A stretch of DNA of 64,000 nucleotides from Streptomyces sp. NBC_01754 (lineage in GTDB: Bacteria; Actinomycetota; Actinomycetes; Streptomycetales; Streptomycetaceae): assembly GCF_035918015.1 (NCBI RefSeq), contig NZ_CP109132.1:6758001-6822000 (forward strand). Reading direction: 5' to 3'. The notes beneath the pieces were generated by a model that saw only the letters and a list, made by a program, of their open reading frames with translations, ran no database searches and was not told the DNA's origin. Position numbers and translations under genes: made by a program. Positions within the stretch are counted from its first letter, which is position 1, and each line of letters starts with the position of its first letter. Of the stretch, positions 23,662 to 32,801 are shown in pieces.

Positions 23662-25737
23662 TCAGACCGGGGCCGCCACCCGCGCGGCCGGCGGGGACAG
23701 CTCCTGCGCCAGGTCCTCCGCGAGCAGCCGCTTCGCGATCACGTCGACCGCCGCCCGCAGCTGCCGGTCGTCGGGCCGCGCCCCGTCCTCGGCCAGCCGC
23801 TCGTTGAGCCAGCGCGCCCAGGCGGCGGAGATCGTCGCCGCCTCACGCCGGCCCGCCCGCGTGTGGGTGAACAGACGGCCGTCCCCGGTCAGATAGCCCT
23901 CCTCGATCATCCGGTCGAAGACGGGCACCAGTACCTCGGGCGGGATCCGGTGCCGGGTGGCGATCAGTCCGAGTCCCGCGTGACCGACCATCCGCGTGAA
24001 CAGGTCGACCTGCATCACGGCCCAGGCGCCCGCCATGTCGAGACGGGTGTCGCAATCCGCGACGATCCGCCGTGCGGTGCCGGGGTCCGCGTCGTGCAGG
24101 ATCCGGGCGACGGAGAATTCGAGGACCCGCGCGGGGTCACCGGCGCTCGGCTGGGCGAAGCCCTCGCCCATGTCGGTCGAGCTCGCCCGCGCCGAGTCGC
24201 GGAGCCTGACCTGCTTCAGGAAGAGGGACACGACGAATCCGATCAGCGCCACCGGCACCGTCCACAGGAAGACCGTGTGCAGGGTATCCGCGTACGCCTG
24301 GGCCAGCGGCGTGCTCTGGGCGGCGGGCAGGGCGTGCACCGCCTGCGGGCTCCGGGCGGCCCCCGCGAGCGTCGCGGGATCGCCTCCCGCCCGGGCCGCC
24401 TGCTCGATGCCCTGATTGAGGTTCGGCCGCAGCGCGTTGGCGTAGATCGTCCCGAACACCGCCGTGCCGAACGAGCTGCCCAGGGTACGGAAGAACGTGA
24501 CGCCCGACGTCGCCGTCCCCAGGTCCGCGTAGTCGACCGTGTTCTGCACGACGATGGTCAGCACCTGCATCGACAGGCCGATCCCGATTCCCAGCACCAG
24601 CATGAACAGCGACTCCCGCCAGACCCCGCTGTCCGGGCCCATCCGGGACAGCAGGAAGAGGCCACCCGCCATCACCAGGGAGCCGGCGATCGGGAAGAAC
24701 CGGTAGTGCCCCGTCTTGCTGACCACGTTGCCGCTGAAGACCGACGCGGCCAGCAGGCCGATGACCAGGGGCAGCGTCCGCACGCCCGACAGCGTCGCCG
24801 AGTCCCCGTCCACGTACTGCAGATAGGTCGGCAGGTAGATCATCGCGCCGAGCATCGCGAAGCCCACGATGAAGCTGAGGACGGAGCAGACCCCGAACAC
24901 CGGGTTGCGGAACAGCCGCATCGGCAGCATCGGTTCCTTCGCCCTCAGCTCCACCACGCAGAACAGCGCCAGTGCGACGAGTCCCCCGATGAACAGGCCG
25001 ACGATGACCGGTGAGCCCCAGGCGTACTCGTTGCCGCCCCAGCTGGTTCCCAGGATCAGCGCGCCGGCGCCCGCAGCGACCAGCGCGATGCCCAGGTAGT
25101 CGATGACGGGCCGGCCCGCCGCCCGGACGGAGGGGATGGTGCGGGCCGCCGCGATGACCACCACGATCGCGATCGGCACGTTGACGTAGAAGGCCCACCG
25201 CCAGGTCAGATGGTCCGTGAACAGCCCGCCCAGCAGCGGGCCCACCACGGTGGCCATGCCGAAGACCGCACCGAGCGCCCCCTGGTACTTGCCACGGTCG
25301 CGCAACGGGATCACATCGGCGATCAGCGCCATCGACGTCACCATGAGCCCACCGGCACCGACGCCCTGTAGTCCCCGCCAGATGATCAGCAGCAGCATGT
25401 TCGACGCGAGACCGCACAGGAACGAGCCGGTGATGAAGATGACCGCCGAGATCTGGAAGATCAACTTCCGCCCGAACAGGTCACCGAACTTGCCGACCAG
25501 CACCGTCGACACGGTCTCCGCCAGCAGATACGCCGTGACCACCCAGGACATGTGCTCCCCGCCGCCGAGGTCCGACACGATCGTGGGAAGGGCGGTCCCC
25601 ACGATCGTCTGGTCCAGGGCGGCCAGCAGGATCCCCAGCGCGATGGTCGCGAAGACGATGTTGCGGCGGCGGGGGTCGAGTACGGGTGGCGCGGTGGCAC
25701 TCTGCGGGGCGGGGGCGGTCTCGCTGGCAGTGGTCAC
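23662..25737 (-). CDS. EmrB/QacA-type MFS exporter with extra C-terminal domain
   Basis: 691 residues. The first ~530 form a 14-helix DHA2 drug:H+ antiporter. Motif D1 is near LAALDQTIVGTALPTI, motif A is KFGDLFGRKLIF, and motif C is RGLQGVGAGGLMVTS. The remaining ~160 residues are soluble and look like winged-helix material: IPPEVLVPVFDRMIEEGYLT, then a GRLFTHTRAGRREAATI wing-like segment. This tail is not part of standard DHA2 proteins. The GTG at 25737 has GAGGG seven bases upstream. The exported compound is unknown. No adjacent regulator gene, so the tail might have a regulatory role (inference). Confidence 0.9.
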   Translation of the reverse strand: MTTASETAPAPQSATAPPVLDPRRRNIVFATIALGILLAALDQTIVGTALPTIVSDLGGGEHMSWVVTAYLLAETVSTVLVGKFGDLFGRKLIFQISAVIFITGSFLCGLASNMLLLIIWRGLQGVGAGGLMVTSMALIADVIPLRDRGKYQGALGAVFGMATVVGPLLGGLFTDHLTWRWAFYVNVPIAIVVVIAAARTIPSVRAAGRPVIDYLGIALVAAGAGALILGTSWGGNEYAWGSPVIVGLFIGGLVALALFCVVELRAKEPMLPMRLFRNPVFGVCSVLSFIVGFAMLGAMIYLPTYLQYVDGDSATLSGVRTLPLVIGLLAASVFSGNVVSKTGHYRFFPIAGSLVMAGGLFLLSRMGPDSGVWRESLFMLVLGIGIGLSMQVLTIVVQNTVDYADLGTATSGVTFFRTLGSSFGTAVFGTIYANALRPNLNQGIEQAARAGGDPATLAGAARSPQAVHALPAAQSTPLAQAYADTLHTVFLWTVPVALIGFVVSLFLKQVRLRDSARASSTDMGEGFAQPSAGDPARVLEFSVARILHDADPGTARRIVADCDTRLDMAGAWAVMQVDLFTRMVGHAGLGLIATRHRIPPEVLVPVFDRMIEEGYLTGDGRLFTHTRAGRREAATISAAWARWLNERLAEDGARPDDRQLRAAVDVIAKRLLAEDLAQELSPPAARVAAPV

Positions 25738-25855
25738 GCTTGCACCCTCACACCGGACCCCGGGCCCCGCATGCCACACGGGTCCGGACGAGTCGGCCCC
25801 GAACCGGCCCGTGCGCCGCGCTTCGAGGGGCTCCGCCCGGTGGTGCGGGCCGGGG

Positions 25856-26029
25856 CTACGCCGCCTTGCTCCCGTCCGTCCGCACCGCCGCCGCCCATGC
25901 CACGAGGAGCCGTTCGTACTCCCGGCGGGCATCCGGAGAGCCCAGGCCACCGTGCACGAGCGACCGGATCGCCGCGTTCAGCTCGGTGAGGGAGCGGGCG
26001 GGAGCCGGTTCGGCGGACGGTATGGGCAT
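25856..26029 (-). CDS. Small protein, 57 residues, leaderless
   Basis: An intact 57-codon gene read from the minus strand: it begins MPIPSAEPAPARSLTELN and ends ..WAAAVRTDGSKAA. The middle is amphipathic and helical (AAIRSLVHGG, then REYERLLVAWAAAV). No signal peptide or membrane segment. A -10 box TAGAAT lies exactly 6 bases before the ATG with no ribosome site, so translation would be leaderless. Codon third positions are strongly G/C as in neighbouring genes. Sits 118 bp upstream of the MFS gene in the same direction. No family recognised. Confidence 0.7.
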   Translation of the reverse strand: MPIPSAEPAPARSLTELNAAIRSLVHGGLGSPDARREYERLLVAWAAAVRTDGSKAA

Positions 26030-26035
26030 GTACCG

Positions 26036-26041
26036 ATTCTA
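26036..26041 (-). promoter_or_regulatory. -10 box for the 57-residue protein
   Basis: TAGAAT on the minus strand, 6 bases before the ATG at 26029. Confidence 0.5.
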
Positions 26042-26297
26042 CCGGCCTGCGCCGGAAACGGCCTCGACCGTACACGGGGTCAGGAGCCCTCGGCCGTAAG
26101 CGAGGTCAGGTGGCCTCGGCCCTACGCGGGGCCGGTTGCCCCGGTCCGTGCGCGGGGTCCGCCGCCAGGGGTACGCGTACACATCGCCGCCCATCGGCCG
26201 GATCCGGCCGGAAGGGCGAGGACGTGGAACCGCCCGTGGCCGACGGCGGCGGCCACGGGCGGGAGCACGGCCCGGGGCCGGCCAGGTCCCGGGCCCG

Positions 26298-27512
<1,215 letters not shown>

Positions 27513-27516
27513 CGGC

Positions 27517-27990
27517 TCAGGCCTTCGGGATGTCGAAGTAGCGGGTGAGCCCCGAGGCCAGGCCGACGTCACCGGCCACCTTGAGCTTGCGCATCATGAA
27601 CATCGTGACGGGGTTGCCGTTGCCGGAGACCAGCTTGAGGAAGTCGGCGTCGCCCATCACCAGCGTCGTCCGGGGCTCCGCCTCCGAGCGTCCCTCGGTC
27701 ACCGTGCAGGCGCCGTCGGCTATGGAGGTCTCGTAGACCACGTCGCTCTCGCCCGTGATCTTCCAGCGGATCAGGGCCTTCAGCGCCCCCGCCGCCTCGG
27801 GGCGGAACTGCTGCCGCATCCGGCCGAACACCGCGCCCAGCACCCGGGCGCGCAGGTCGCCGCTCATGACCTCGCCGAGCTGTCCGCCCGACAGACCCTT
27901 GACGATCCGGGCGAACTCCTCCGGGGAAACGGCGGCGAAATCGAGCCCGGTCAGTTCGTCGGTGAGGCTGCTGTCGCTGTGGTCGGGCAC
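27517..27990 (-). CDS. SCP2 sterol-carrier-domain protein
   Basis: 157 residues with an SCP2 fold (about 45-155): VVYETSIADGACTVTEG and RTTLVMGDADFLKLVSGNGN are typical strands, ending in the KLKVAGDVGLASGL helix/strand. SCP2 domains bind fatty acyl or sterol lipids. First gene of a two-gene operon with the acyl-CoA dehydrogenase, which suggests it presents an acyl substrate to that enzyme. The GTG at 27990 is preceded by AAGGAG, which itself lies at the edge of the palindromic operator. Confidence 0.88.
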   Translation of the reverse strand: MPDHSDSSLTDELTGLDFAAVSPEEFARIVKGLSGGQLGEVMSGDLRARVLGAVFGRMRQQFRPEAAGALKALIRWKITGESDVVYETSIADGACTVTEGRSEAEPRTTLVMGDADFLKLVSGNGNPVTMFMMRKLKVAGDVGLASGLTRYFDIPKA

Positions 27991-27999
27991 GGCAACTCC

Positions 28000-28029
28000 T
28001 TACTCAAGAGTAAACTTACTTTTGAGTAA
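28000..28029. promoter_or_regulatory. Double palindromic operator upstream of SCP2-acyl-CoA dehydrogenase
   Basis: Two adjacent 14-bp palindromes TTACTCAAGAGTAA (28000-28013) and TTACTTTTGAGTAA (28016-28029), 2 bp apart, lie 10 bp upstream of the GTG at 27990. The outermost arms also form a 10-bp inverted repeat (CCTTACTCAA / TTGAGTAAGG). This is the form of a TetR-family lipid-responsive operator. No TetR gene is in the window. Confidence 0.7.
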
Positions 28030-28059
28030 GGTAAGGGTGGCGCCCTCTCGGCGCAAGCG

Positions 28060-28323
28060 TCACCGCACGCGGCCCGGCCGCACCAGGAGGCCGGGGTGGT
28101 GGGCGGCCAGCACCTTGTTGGCCCGTGCCAGCTCGGAGAGCGCCTGCTCGCGGTCGGCCTGGTCCTCCGGGCAGAGCAGGGGCCCCCGGAAGCGGAGCAC
28201 CTCGCGTGCGGCGCTGTCGGCGTCGAACTCCGCCTCCAGGACGTGCGGCGGGATGCAGGCGCCGATGAGGGCGGCGACCCGGTCCGGGATGGGGACGGGG
28301 ACAAGGAGGTGGGCGGTGGTCAT
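28060..28323 (-). CDS. Small conserved-looking hypothetical protein
   Basis: 87 residues: MTTAHLLVPVPIPDRVAALI at the N-terminus, an acidic middle (HVLEAEFDADSAAREVLRFR) and a C-terminal helix (DREQALSELARANKVLAAHH). No signal peptide or membrane helix; family not recognised. GAGAGGG lies 8 bases before the ATG at 28323, a good ribosome site. It is in the same direction as, and between, the PucR gene and the SCP2 operon. A third TTAC-N6-GTAA palindrome (28477-28490) lies 154 bp upstream, hinting at shared control. Confidence 0.65.
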   Translation of the reverse strand: MTTAHLLVPVPIPDRVAALIGACIPPHVLEAEFDADSAAREVLRFRGPLLCPEDQADREQALSELARANKVLAAHHPGLLVRPGRVR

Positions 28324-28476
28324 GGGTGGTTCCCTCTCGGATGGTCGGCCAGGAGGTGGTGCTCCGAGGCGGCCGGCGGGCCGCCTGCCCCTCCCTGTGT
28401 ACGGGACGCGGTTCCGGGTTTCCCCTCGGATACGTCTCCGTGTCGCAACCGTTTGGGACTGACCGTCTATTTCTCT

Positions 28477-28490
28477 TTACCGGTGGGTAA
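28477..28490. promoter_or_regulatory. Third TTAC-N6-GTAA palindrome
   Basis: TTACCGGTGGGTAA: same 14-bp architecture as the two sites at 28000-28029, located in the promoter region of the gene at 28060-28323. Confidence 0.45.
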
Positions 28491-28521
28491 GTTGATACTT
28501 CGCGCAATGTGTGATGATGCG

Positions 28522-29736
28522 TCAGCCCAGTGACTGGGCGGTACGGGCGCGAAGGCGCAGGGCGCGCAGGACCGCTTCGGTGGTGAACCGTGCCTCCGGG
28601 TCGGTCAGCTGCTCGCCGAAGATGGCCTCCAGACCCCGCATCCGGTAGCGGACCGTCTGCGGATGGACGTCCAGCAGCTCGCCCATCTGCGCCGCGGTCC
28701 CTCGCGTCTCCAGCCAGATCCGCAGGGTCTCCAGCAGCCTCTCGCGCCGGGTGGCGCTGATGCCGGCGACCGGTGCCAGGTCACGCTCGGCGAGCTGTTC
28801 CAGGAGGGCCGGATCGGTCAGGAGCCAGAGCGTGGTGAGGTGGTCCTCGCAGCGGACGACGGGCAGGTCCTCCACGACCCCCGAATCGATGAGCTCCACC
28901 ACGCGCCGCGCCCAGCGGATCGAGTCCGCCGCGTCCGCCGTGGGCACGGTCAGCCCGATCACCGCGCGTGTTCCGGTCAGCGCCCGGTCGAGCGCCTCGC
29001 GCCGTGTCTCGTCCAGCGGCCCGGGGATGAGCAGATGCGGCTGCGGATCGCCGAGGTCGACCAGCGCGTCGCGGGGCAGATCGGCCGGATCCACCCCCAC
29101 GGGGGCGCGCACCGCGACCAGGGTGACCTGTTCGGGCAGGGCCCAGCCGGTCTGCTCGCACAGCTCGGCGATGGCGGTGCGGGGGACGGGGCGGCCGGTG
29201 AGGACGAGGTGCAGGAGCCGTCGGCGCATGGCCTCGCTCTGCTGGTCGGACTGGGCCTGCACCTCCAGGTAGCCCTCGCGGGACAGCGCCTCGAGCTCGT
29301 CGACGTACGCGAACAGCGCGTCGGCGAAGCTGAGCATCAGAGCCGGCGAGAAGTGGTAACTGCGGCCCACCTTCTTCGCCCGCCGCAGCGCGATCCGCGC
29401 GCCCAGCCGGTAGGCGCCCTGGAGGGCGTCCATCGTGCGGCCCTCGTACGCCTCGAACCGCCCGAACCTCCGGCACATGTCGTCGCGTAAGACCGTGGGC
29501 GCGGTGGGCTCGGCGACCAGGTCGACGAACGACGACAGGCTCTGTTCGACGCCCATGCGGATGGACGTGCCGTTGGGGCCGTTGAGGAGTCGCGCGTACT
29601 CGGGATAGGCGCGTGTGACTTCCATGCCTATCTCTTTGATCAGGCTCGGCAGTTCCGGCCGCATGATCGCGGCGAACTCCTGGGGGAGTGGCCCCAGCGG
29701 ATCTCCGGTGTCCAGCGGCTGAATGACTCTCGGCAT
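28522..29736 (-). CDS. PucR-family transcriptional regulator
   Basis: 404 residues. An N-terminal sensor region (about 1-170) and a GGDEF-like middle part precede the C-terminal PucR helix-turn-helix (about 345-400: TLRIWLETRGTAAQMGELLD and VHPQTVRYRMRGLEAIFG). GAGGGGAC precedes the ATG at 29736; homologues begin similarly (MPRVIQPLD). PucR proteins control purine, amino acid or lipid metabolic genes and often neighbour mce operons in actinobacteria. It is divergent from the secreted-protein/mce region, and nested inverted repeats lie in its upstream region. Confidence 0.9.
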   Translation of the reverse strand: MPRVIQPLDTGDPLGPLPQEFAAIMRPELPSLIKEIGMEVTRAYPEYARLLNGPNGTSIRMGVEQSLSSFVDLVAEPTAPTVLRDDMCRRFGRFEAYEGRTMDALQGAYRLGARIALRRAKKVGRSYHFSPALMLSFADALFAYVDELEALSREGYLEVQAQSDQQSEAMRRRLLHLVLTGRPVPRTAIAELCEQTGWALPEQVTLVAVRAPVGVDPADLPRDALVDLGDPQPHLLIPGPLDETRREALDRALTGTRAVIGLTVPTADAADSIRWARRVVELIDSGVVEDLPVVRCEDHLTTLWLLTDPALLEQLAERDLAPVAGISATRRERLLETLRIWLETRGTAAQMGELLDVHPQTVRYRMRGLEAIFGEQLTDPEARFTTEAVLRALRLRARTAQSLG

Positions 29737-29808
29737 GTCCGTCCCCTCGCTCTCCGGTGCCCGGTGTGGGTGAGGCAGTTGGGGGAAAGCGCTCCCACGG
29801 GCCGACAG

Positions 29809-29884
29809 GTGTATACCAACATCGGCGCCGAAGATAGACCAAGTCGGGCGGTGTGCCCACCACTTGGTCACGGCCGGTATACAC
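29809..29884. promoter_or_regulatory. Nested inverted repeats, probable operator array
   Basis: Outer arms GTGTATACC (29809-29817) and GGTATACAC (29876-29884); inner arms GACCAAGT (29837-29844) and ACTTGGTC (29862-29869). All arms are perfect. They start 73 bp upstream of the PucR start and fit autoregulation by PucR or a second regulator. Confidence 0.55.
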
Positions 29885-29939
29885 GGTGCACCACACTGTG
29901 GCCCCGTTGTGGGGCTTCCGTGCAGGTCGGGCGCGCATG

Positions 29940-29957
29940 CTCACTTCCGGACAATGT
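29940..29957. repeat. 18-bp element CTCACTTCCGGACAATGT, copy 1
   Basis: Identical over 18 bp to 34505-34522 upstream of the mce operon. Likely a shared regulatory site. Confidence 0.65.
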
Positions 29958-30418
29958 TTTCGGCCGTCCATCCGTCCGGTGCCCCGTCGGCGCTCCTCGG
30001 CGGGAGCGAGTCGGGCCGAGCCGGCCCGGCCGGACGTGAGCCGGCGGCTTCGTACGTGTGCGCCCGGCGATCACCGCGAGGGGCCCCGGCGGGGTTCACC
30101 GCCGCCTCCCTGCGCACTGTTTGACAAAGAGTCCGGATCCGCTGCTCATGTGCGGATCAAATCCCGATGGCGGGAAAGATCTTTGTACGGCGGCATTGTG
30201 TCGCTGTGTTTCCCGCGAGTAACATCACGGCTCATCCAATTCGGACAGGAAATTCCCCCGAATTATCCGCTCGGAGACAACGCGTTCGGTACCACCACGA
30301 CGCACCGTACGCATCGGGCCGTCAGCGCATGTCATCCCTCGCGCCGAGACGTTTCGATGAGCCCATCACATTCGCGCACCGGGGCCGCTTTTTCCTGGGG
30401 CACTCAGGAGGGGACGAC

Positions 30419-31354
30419 ATGAGATCCGTTTCGACCAGAACGCGTGTGGCAACGCTGGCGGCCGTCACCGCGTTCGGCGCGCTCTTCTCCACCGGTACGG
30501 CGACGGCGGCGGCGACGCAACTGAACGGTCACTGGGCGCCGTTCGACCGCTGCCCGGTGGACGCGCCGGCGATGCTGGCGGCGGACGGCGTCGACACCGT
30601 CGCGACCTGCATCTCCTCGAGTTCCTCCAGCGGCTCCATCAAGCTGGGCAACACGGTGGTGGAGACCGGCGGCACCGACCTCCAGCTCGGGGTGATCCAG
30701 CGCGGCGACGGCACGACCAGTCTGGTCGCCCCGGCCGAAGGCGCGCTGGTCGCCGACTCCGCGACCGTGCCGGGTGGCCTGCTGGGGCTGATGTGCCCGA
30801 GCAACATCCCGGTCGTCTCCGCCGTGTGCAGGCAGATCACCGACGCCGACCTCAACCGGATCACCGCCACCATCGAACCGGCCGGGGAGCCCCGCGACTT
30901 CGACATGGCGGCGGCCTTCACCACCGGCGTACCGATTCTCACCCTGCCCGTCCGCGTCCATCTGCGGAACCCGCTGCTGGGCGACTCGTGCTACATCGGC
31001 ACGACGTCCAAGCCGGTCCTGCTCCAGCCGGAGAACGTGACGGCGCCCTCGCTGTCGCTCCAGCAGTTCGAAGGCGACGGAACCCCCGCCGAGGAGGGCC
31101 CGATGGGCCGCTACACCTTCTCGGGAGCGGACCAGGCCGACACCTCGTTCGCCGTTCCGGGTGCCAGCGGCTGCGGACTGGGGCTGCTGGACTGGGCGGT
31201 CGACCTCAAGACCGGGCTGCCGTCCGCCGCCGGCGAGAACAGCGTGACGCTGGACGACACCTCGACGTACTTCGCGAGCCCGTACGACCCGGCGTCCCTC
31301 GCTCCGAACGAGGGCAGGGAACTGTCGCGGTTCTGGCACTCCGCGGCGAAGTGA
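30419..31354 (+). CDS. Secreted protein of unknown function, mce-linked
   Basis: 311 residues. Sec signal peptide (1-31, ending GTATAAA), then a soluble extracytoplasmic protein with six cysteines (three possible disulfides) and beta-rich sequence; a notable segment is LRNPLLGDSCYIGTTSKPVLL. No membrane anchor. AGGAGGGGAC precedes the ATG at 30419. I do not recognise the family with certainty; similar secreted proteins sit near mce genes in actinomycetes, so a lipid- or sterol-handling role is a context-based inference. First of three secreted-protein genes before the mce operon. Confidence 0.8.
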   Translation: MRSVSTRTRVATLAAVTAFGALFSTGTATAAATQLNGHWAPFDRCPVDAPAMLAADGVDTVATCISSSSSSGSIKLGNTVVETGGTDLQLGVIQRGDGTTSLVAPAEGALVADSATVPGGLLGLMCPSNIPVVSAVCRQITDADLNRITATIEPAGEPRDFDMAAAFTTGVPILTLPVRVHLRNPLLGDSCYIGTTSKPVLLQPENVTAPSLSLQQFEGDGTPAEEGPMGRYTFSGADQADTSFAVPGASGCGLGLLDWAVDLKTGLPSAAGENSVTLDDTSTYFASPYDPASLAPNEGRELSRFWHSAAK

Positions 31355-31717
31355 GCCGCGGCGGGACCTCGCCGGACGGCCGCCACGGCCGTCCTCCCCA
31401 CCCGATGACCCACCGGAATCCGGAAGAGGCCGGGACGAAATCCGTTCCGTCCCTCACCGGCTCGAATACGGCGCGGTGGAGTACCGCGCGGTAAGGCCGG
31501 GTCGTCCATGGCCGGCACCGGCCGGAATACCTTTCCGGTTTCCCGGCCTCACCGGTGCCGGAGTCGCACAGCCAGGCGATCGAATTCTCCGTGTTCAGCA
31601 GAGGACTCCCTCGGTACGGAGAACGCACTTCCCCCATGAAAACCCGTGCCGGATCGTGACGCGCTCTTCCGGGTGCGGCCGGACCGGCCGATTCCCCAAC
31701 GGGACAGGAGAATTTCC
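31355..31717. other. Intergenic region with nested hairpin
   Basis: 363 bp without a gene. A nested stem-loop at 31513-31560 is the only clear structure; the last 100 bp should carry the promoter for the next secreted-protein gene. Confidence 0.4.
31513..31560. terminator. Nested stem-loop, possible terminator or RNA structure
   Basis: Outer 9-bp arms CGGCACCGG (31513-31521) and CCGGTGCCG (31552-31560) enclose a second hairpin CCGGAA (31522-31527) / TTCCGG (31533-31538). About 160 bp past the stop of the secreted protein, so late for a simple terminator. Confidence 0.4.
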
Positions 31718-32377
31718 ATGCTCAAGAAGTCGAGTGTTCTGACCGCTGTCGGCGCCGCTGTCGCGGCCATCGCGCTGGCCGCTCCCTCCGCGACGGCCGG
31801 AACCACCGCGGCCTGGACCGTCACGCCGAGCGGGGCGTTCACCGGAAGTGCCGGCGTGACGTCCCTGACCGACAACATCGGCAACCAGATCAAGTGCGCG
31901 ACCGCCACGGCCAGCGGCGACGCGCCCACCTCGCCCACCGCCGGACCGCAGCTCGCCTCGATCACCGCGGCGGCGTTCAACGCGCCGTGCACCGGGCCGT
32001 TCAACAGCACGTGGGAGATCAGCACCAGCACGCCGTGGACGCTCAACGGCACCTCGTACGCGGCCGGCGGCACCAACGGCACCGGTGTGGTCACCGGGAA
32101 CATCGGCAGCATCAGCGCCACGGTCACCGGCAAGAGCGTGCTCGGCGAGTGCACCTTCGAGGTGACCGGGTCGGTGGACGCCAAGTACAACAACCCGTCG
32201 TCCGGGGGGTCGGACGGCACCCTCGACGTCGCGCCCCCCACGACCGGCGCGCTGCTGCTGTCCATCGGCAGCAAGACGGGTCCGGGCTGCAACATCGTCG
32301 GTGCGACGGCGACCTTCAAGGGCAGCTACTCGATCAAGCACAGCTCCGGGGTCTCGCCCGTCATCAGCTACAGCTGA
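31718..32377 (+). CDS. Small secreted protein of unknown function
   Basis: 219 residues. Signal peptide with a lysine start (MLKKSSVLTAVGAAVAAIAL, cleaved near ATA-GTT), then a Ser/Thr/Gly-rich, beta-strand-rich domain with four cysteines. No anchor, no recognisable catalytic motif. GACAGGAGAATTTCC precedes the ATG at 31718. Its C-terminal GCNIVGATATFKGSY segment faintly recalls the DSCYIGTTSKP segment of the preceding secreted protein, which may indicate a shared fold (weak). A strong hairpin follows at 32398-32433. Confidence 0.78.
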   Translation: MLKKSSVLTAVGAAVAAIALAAPSATAGTTAAWTVTPSGAFTGSAGVTSLTDNIGNQIKCATATASGDAPTSPTAGPQLASITAAAFNAPCTGPFNSTWEISTSTPWTLNGTSYAAGGTNGTGVVTGNIGSISATVTGKSVLGECTFEVTGSVDAKYNNPSSGGSDGTLDVAPPTTGALLLSIGSKTGPGCNIVGATATFKGSYSIKHSSGVSPVISYS

Positions 32378-32801
32378 TGACGGCCCGCCCCTCGTGAGGA
32401 CGGCCCGGGCACCCCAGGGGGCCCGGGCCGTCCCCAGGCGGCCGCTCACCCGCTGACAACTCCGGCGGCGCCGTTTGTCACCGTGTGCCAAGAAGAAGGC
32501 CCACGGGCCGGGGACGGGAACTCCCGCAGGCCGTTCGCTTCCCAACCCGTGGGGCCGCGCGTACCGTACCGCCGGGTAAGGGGCCGTTCCGTGATCCCCC
32601 GGCAGGCGTACGGCGCCGCCACCGCGCCTCGCCGGGACCTCCGCACACCCCGTAAGCGGGTGCCCCTCGCGTCGAGGCCCCGCATCGCGACGCCGCACGC
32701 TGATCCGCCCGGGCTCACGGGGCAGCCCTCGGACGGGACACCGCCACGGATCCGACGGCCGTACGGCCGGCCGGACGCCACATTCCGAAGGGTAGGGAGA
32801 C
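32378..32801. other. Intergenic region between second and third secreted-protein genes
   Basis: 424 bp without a gene: a 13-bp-stem terminator at 32398-32433, then TGACAA (32454-32459) and TTGTCA (32475-32480) as an inverted pair, then G+C-rich sequence up to the ribosome site GGTAGGGAG of the next gene. Confidence 0.4.
32398..32433 (+). terminator. Strong hairpin terminator
   Basis: GGACGGCCCGGGC (32398-32410) and GCCCGGGCCGTCC (32421-32433): perfect 13-bp stem with a 10-base loop, 20 bp after the stop of the small secreted protein. Confidence 0.75.

Larger units (their letters stand above)
29737..30418. other. 682-bp control region between PucR gene and secreted-protein genes
   Basis: No convincing gene. 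From left to right it holds nested inverted repeats (29809-29884), an 18-bp element shared with the mce upstream region (29940-29957), a TTGACA at 30121-30126 that could be a -35 for the gene at 30419, and an A/T-rich stretch from about 30140 to 30300. The length suggests a complex promoter or a long 5' leader. Confidence 0.5.

Noticed and set aside
29853..30422. Open frames in the 29,737-30,418 gap as genes
   Set aside because: No ribosome sites, no family-like features, Arg/Pro-rich composition, and several overlapping frames of similar length; regulatory repeats fill the region instead.
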